A DNA stretch of 46,065 nt from NCBI GenBank assembly GCA_004558305.1, contig SFDG01000010.1:1-46065 (forward strand), in the 5' to 3' direction. Source of the stretch: Phocaeicola plebeius (GTDB lineage: Bacteria > Bacteroidota > Bacteroidia > Bacteroidales > Bacteroidaceae). The notes below the pieces were generated by a model. The model did not search any database. It saw only the letters and a program-made list of their open reading frames with translations, and was not told the origin of the DNA. Below, piece by piece: positions 42,819-46,065 of this stretch (its first letter is position 1; each line of letters starts with the position of its first letter). The translations under genes were made by a program, and so were the position numbers.

Positions 42819-43043
42819 ATGAAAAACGCATTGCAGCAGATATGGATCTTCTACCGCGACGGGTTCCGCGAGATGAAGCTGGGAAAGACTTTGTGGGCAC
42901 TGATTCTCATAAAGCTCTTCGTCCTGTTCTTCATTCTCAGGCTCTTCTTTTTCCCTTCCTTCCTGAAGGGGAAGACCGATACCGAGAAGGAGCAGTATGT
43001 GGGCAGCGAACTGACCGGCCGGGCCGGCAGGGGGGAACCTTAG
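42819..43043 (+). CDS. DUF4492 protein preceding cytochrome bd genes
   Basis: 74 aa with one membrane helix (about 25-47, LWALILIKLFVLFFILRLFFF) and a positively charged N-terminus (FYRDGFREMKLGK). Found directly upstream of cydA in Bacteroidetes; could be an accessory or small subunit of the oxidase, analogous to CydX, but that is inference. It ends 37 bp before cydA. Confidence 0.75.
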   Translation: MKNALQQIWIFYRDGFREMKLGKTLWALILIKLFVLFFILRLFFFPSFLKGKTDTEKEQYVGSELTGRAGRGEP

Positions 43044-43080
43044 AATCTGGGATTCTCAAACTCTAAAACTTTAATAACGT

Positions 43081-44574
43081 ATGCTTGAAAGTATTGACAC
43101 CTCAATGATCGACTGGTCGAGAGCGCAGTTTGCCTTGACCGCGATGTACCATTGGCTGTTCGTGCCGCTTACCCTTGGGCTGGCCGTCGTCATGGGACTC
43201 ATGGAAACCCTGTATGTAATCACCGGCAATGCGTTCTGGAAACGCACGGCCCAGTTCTGGATGAAGCTGTTCGGCATCAACTTTGCCGTGGGCGTGGCCA
43301 CGGGCCTGATTCTGGAATTCCAGTTCGGCACCAACTGGAGCAACTACTCGTGGTTTGTGGGCGACATCTTCGGGGCTCCTCTGGCCATCGAAGGTATCGT
43401 GGCCTTTTTCATGGAAGCCACGTTCATTGCCGTCATGTTCTTCGGGTGGAACAAGGTGAGCCGCCGCTTCCACCTGGCCTCTACCTGGCTCACCGGCCTG
43501 GGAGCCACCTTCTCGGCATGGTGGATTCTGGTGGCCAACTCGTGGATGCAATATCCCGTGGGCATGGCGTTCAATCCCGAGACCGTGCGCAACGAGATGG
43601 TGAGTTTCTCGGCCGTGGCCTTCTCGCCCGTGGCCGTGATGAAGTTCCTCCACACTGTGCTCAGCTGCTGGATGGTGGGGGCCGTTTTCGTGATCGGTGT
43701 CAGTGCGTGGTACCTGCTCCGCCGGCGCGAGAAGGAACTGGCGGTGGCCAGCATGAAGGTGGCGGCTGCCATCGGTCTGTTTGCCGCTCTGGCCACGGCC
43801 GGATCGGGCGACCAGTCGGGCGTTCAGGTGGCCCGGCTGCAGCCCATGAAGCTGGCGGCCATGGAAGGTCTGTACGACGGGGGCAACGGGATGCCGCTGA
43901 CGTTGGTGGGCGACATCAAGGTGCCCAAGATGCTTTCCGTGTTGGCGACACATACAATCGACGGCTATGTGCCCGGCATCAACAATATCCTGCAGGGGGG
44001 CTATGAACAGCCCGACGGTATGTTGGCCCTTTCGGCGGAGGAGAAGATGCAGCGCGGCCAGCAGGCCATCGTGGCCTTGTCTGACTTCCGCAAGGCCCGC
44101 CAGGAACAGGATGAGGCCCGTATGGCAGCGGCCCGCCAGGTGCTCGACGAAAACATGCCGTATTTCGGGTATGGCTATATCAAGGACCCCAATGAACTGG
44201 TGCCGAACGTGGGCCTGATGTTCTGGTCGTTCCGCGTCATGGTGGGGCTGGGCAGCTACTTCATCGCCTTCTTTGCCCTGGTGCTTTTCCTGGCCTGGAA
44301 GCGCCGTCTCACCCAGACAGACTGGCTCTACTACGTGGCCATCGCCAGCATCCCCTGTGCCTACATTGCCAGCCAGGCCGGATGGATTGTCGCTGAAGTG
44401 GGCCGCCAGCCTTGGGCCATCCAGGACATGCTCCCGCTGAACGCCGCCATCTCGAAACTGGAGGCAGGCTCGGTGCAGACCACGTTCTTCCTCTTCCTGA
44501 TTCTCTTTACCGTGCTGCTGGTGGCAGAGATTGGCATTATGCTGAAAGCCATCCAGAAGGGACCGGAAAACTAA
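43081..44574 (+). CDS. cydA: Cytochrome bd ubiquinol oxidase subunit I
   Basis: 497 aa membrane quinol oxidase subunit; reduces O2 to water with high affinity. Heme-ligand residues: H24 (YHWLFVP, like E. coli H19), H191 (H186), M387 (FRVMVGL, M393). Proton path E104 and E112, quinol-site K257 and E262 (QPMKLAAME), and GRQPWAI (441-447) are all present. The Q-loop region (about 265-365) includes an acidic/Gln-rich helix. It lies 28 bp before cydB. Confidence 0.97.
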   Translation: MLESIDTSMIDWSRAQFALTAMYHWLFVPLTLGLAVVMGLMETLYVITGNAFWKRTAQFWMKLFGINFAVGVATGLILEFQFGTNWSNYSWFVGDIFGAPLAIEGIVAFFMEATFIAVMFFGWNKVSRRFHLASTWLTGLGATFSAWWILVANSWMQYPVGMAFNPETVRNEMVSFSAVAFSPVAVMKFLHTVLSCWMVGAVFVIGVSAWYLLRRREKELAVASMKVAAAIGLFAALATAGSGDQSGVQVARLQPMKLAAMEGLYDGGNGMPLTLVGDIKVPKMLSVLATHTIDGYVPGINNILQGGYEQPDGMLALSAEEKMQRGQQAIVALSDFRKARQEQDEARMAAARQVLDENMPYFGYGYIKDPNELVPNVGLMFWSFRVMVGLGSYFIAFFALVLFLAWKRRLTQTDWLYYVAIASIPCAYIASQAGWIVAEVGRQPWAIQDMLPLNAAISKLEAGSVQTTFFLFLILFTVLLVAEIGIMLKAIQKGPEN

Positions 44575-44602
44575 TTATCCACTCAATCAAAGAAACAACT
44601 CT

Positions 44603-45754
44603 ATGGACACAACCTACGTATTTTTACAGAACTATTGGTGGTTCCTGGTCTCGCTGCTGGGAGCCTTGCTGGTGTTCCTGCTTTTCGTGCAGGGCGGAAA
44701 CTCACTGCTCTTCAGCCTCGGACGTACCGAGGAAGAGCGCACCCTGCTGGTCAATTCCACCGGCCGCAAGTGGGAGTTCACGTTTACTACCCTGGTCACT
44801 TTCGGTGGCGCTTTCTTCGCCTCCTTCCCCTTGTTCTACAGCACCAGTTTCGGCGGGGCCTACTGGCTGTGGATGCTCATCCTGTTCAGCTTCGTGCTGC
44901 AGGCCGTTTCGTACGAGTTCCAGTCGAAGCTGGGCAACCTGTTGGGAAAACGCACCTACCAGTGGTTTCTTGTCATCAACGGACTGGTGGGCCCCCTGCT
45001 GCTGGGAGCTGCCGTCGCCACGTTCTTCAACGGGTCTAATTTTCTGGTGGCCAAGGCCAACATGGGCGACCAGCTGATGCCTGTCATCAGCAGCTGGGCC
45101 AACGGCTGGCACGGGCTTGATGCGTTTGCCGACCCCTGGAACATCGTCCTGGGCTTTGCTGTCTTCTTCCTGGCCCGTGTGCTCGGACTGCTCTATTTCA
45201 TGAACAACATTGCCGACGAGAACCTGCGTTGCCGCTGCAGCGTGCAGCTGTGGGGAGCCGCCGTGCCGTTCGTCCTCCTGTTCGTGGCATTCCTGCTGCA
45301 CGTCTTGTTGAAGGACGGGTTTGCCGTAGACGCCGCTACGGGGGCCATCGTGATGGAGCCTTACAAGTACCTGTCTAACCTCCTCGACATGTGGTATCTG
45401 CTGCTGCTGTTGCTGGTGGGGGTCGTGTTGGTATTGTTCGGCATCGGCCGTACGCTGATGAGCAAGACCTACGTGCGGGGAATCTGGCCGGCCGGCATCG
45501 GGGTGGTGCTTACGGTATTGGCCCTGCTGCTCTCGGTGGGGTATAACCACACGGCCTATTATCCGTCTACCGCCGACTTGCAAAGCTCGTTGACATTGGC
45601 CAACAGCTGCTCCAGCCTGTTCACGCTCAAGACCATGGCTTACGTGTCTATCTTGGTGCCCTTCGTGCTGGCTTACATCGTGTATGCATGGCGGGCCATC
45701 GACCGTCATCCTATCACGGCGGACGAGCTGAAGAACGACGGCCATGCGTATTGA
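44603..45754 (+). CDS. cydB: Cytochrome bd ubiquinol oxidase subunit II
   Basis: 383 aa, about eight membrane helices, the structural partner of CydA. Length and hydrophobic profile are typical. Works with ATP synthase for micro-oxic respiration in this strain. It is followed by a perfect hairpin (45806-45873). Confidence 0.95.
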   Translation: MDTTYVFLQNYWWFLVSLLGALLVFLLFVQGGNSLLFSLGRTEEERTLLVNSTGRKWEFTFTTLVTFGGAFFASFPLFYSTSFGGAYWLWMLILFSFVLQAVSYEFQSKLGNLLGKRTYQWFLVINGLVGPLLLGAAVATFFNGSNFLVAKANMGDQLMPVISSWANGWHGLDAFADPWNIVLGFAVFFLARVLGLLYFMNNIADENLRCRCSVQLWGAAVPFVLLFVAFLLHVLLKDGFAVDAATGAIVMEPYKYLSNLLDMWYLLLLLLVGVVLVLFGIGRTLMSKTYVRGIWPAGIGVVLTVLALLLSVGYNHTAYYPSTADLQSSLTLANSCSSLFTLKTMAYVSILVPFVLAYIVYAWRAIDRHPITADELKNDGHAY

Positions 45755-45805
45755 CGGCTTAGCTCTTGAACACAAAGGGTGAAAGGAAGGAAGGGAATTT
45801 CCTGG

Positions 45806-45873
45806 GAGCCTTAGATTCTCTATCATTTGGTCATGCTGTTTAATATGACAAAATGATAGAGAATCTAAGGCTC
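45806..45873. repeat. Large perfect hairpin after cydB
   Basis: Arms of 23 bp (45806-45828 and 45851-45873; starts GAGCCTTAGATTCTC) are exact inverted copies around a 22-nt loop; inside, GTCAT/ATGAC can pair too. No T-tract follows on either strand. It may act as a bidirectional transcription block or mRNA 3' end. Confidence 0.75.
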
Positions 45874-45900
45874 TCAGACAGATTTCCCCGGAAATACACA

Positions 45901-45937
45901 TAAAAAAAGGCTGCATCGTCATCAACGATACAGCCTT
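45901..45937 (-). terminator. Terminator of tRNA-Lys
   Basis: AAGGCTGCATCGT (45907-45919) and ACGATACAGCCTT (45925-45937) pair with one mismatch; on the minus strand seven T follow (45902-45908). It lies just after the tRNA-Lys 3' end. Confidence 0.8.
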
Positions 45938-45966
45938 ATTCAGTCTCTTCAGCCTCACGGCCTTTG

Positions 45967-46042
45967 TGGTACACTCTCAGGGATTCGAACCCTGGACCCA
46001 CTGATTAAGAGTCAGTTGCTCTACCAACTGAGCTAAGAGTGC
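45967..46042 (-). tRNA. tRNA-Lys (anticodon CUU)
   Basis: Cloverleaf on the minus strand: acceptor GCACTCT with AGAGTGT, anticodon stem ACTGA/TCAGT with loop CTCTTAA (CTT), T-arm GGTTCGAATCC and encoded CCA (45967-45969). The promoter would lie outside the window. Confidence 0.97.
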
Positions 46043-46065
46043 ATCCAACTATAAACTGTCAAATT

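Overview
The window looks like ordinary chromosome from a member of the Bacteroidales, probably close to Bacteroidaceae. The evidence is the F1Fo ATP synthase cluster, which starts with beta and epsilon and carries a long signal-peptide subunit a; a Nudix-type XylR next to xylB and xylA; DUF4492-cydAB; an S46 dipeptidyl peptidase; and promoters with the Bacteroidetes pattern TTTG, about 20 bp, TAnnTTTG. Species cannot be fixed from sequence alone.

Layout. Positions 1-300 hold two identical tRNA-Glu(UUC) genes on the minus strand. Positions 746-7872 hold the complete ATP synthase operon (atpD, atpC, an AtpI-like gene, atpB, E, F, H, A, G), preceded by a promoter and a strong 5' leader hairpin. 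Positions 8245-11829 hold the xylose regulator, xylulokinase and xylose isomerase. Next come a GDP-mannose pyrophosphorylase, a DUF368 polyprenyl-phosphate transporter, a TPR protein and GlnRS (12.0-17.4 kb). A 600-bp gap with a candidate small RNA precedes rarA, a 2-hydroxyacid dehydrogenase, a C_GCAxxG_C_C protein, dnaB, pheT and yebC (18-25.8 kb).

Positions 25889-31375 (minus strand) encode a three-gene MukBEF/Mks/Wadjet-type SMC complex (kleisin-like, KITE-like and SMC-like proteins) without the JetD/MksG nuclease. This is the most interesting system here. Upstream on the same strand are a SpoU-family rRNA/tRNA methyltransferase and an S46 peptidase predicted to be DPP7-like. Then come lipB, a small independent transcription unit on the minus strand with a 13-codon ORF and a terminator, and a six-gene minus-strand operon: TolC-like channel, membrane-fusion protein, ABC ATPase, MacB-like permease, LytS-type histidine kinase and LytTR regulator. 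The membrane-fusion gene is broken by an out-of-frame internal deletion. The window ends with DUF4492-cydA-cydB (cytochrome bd oxidase), a large perfect hairpin and tRNA-Lys(CUU).

Most genes are housekeeping: respiration (cydAB and ATP synthase), translation (tRNAs, GlnRS, PheT, YebC), replication (DnaB, RarA, SMC complex) and envelope (ManC, DUF368). Novelty lies in the SMC complex, the small RNA-like units, the leader structures, the dispersed palindromic repeats and the broken efflux adaptor.
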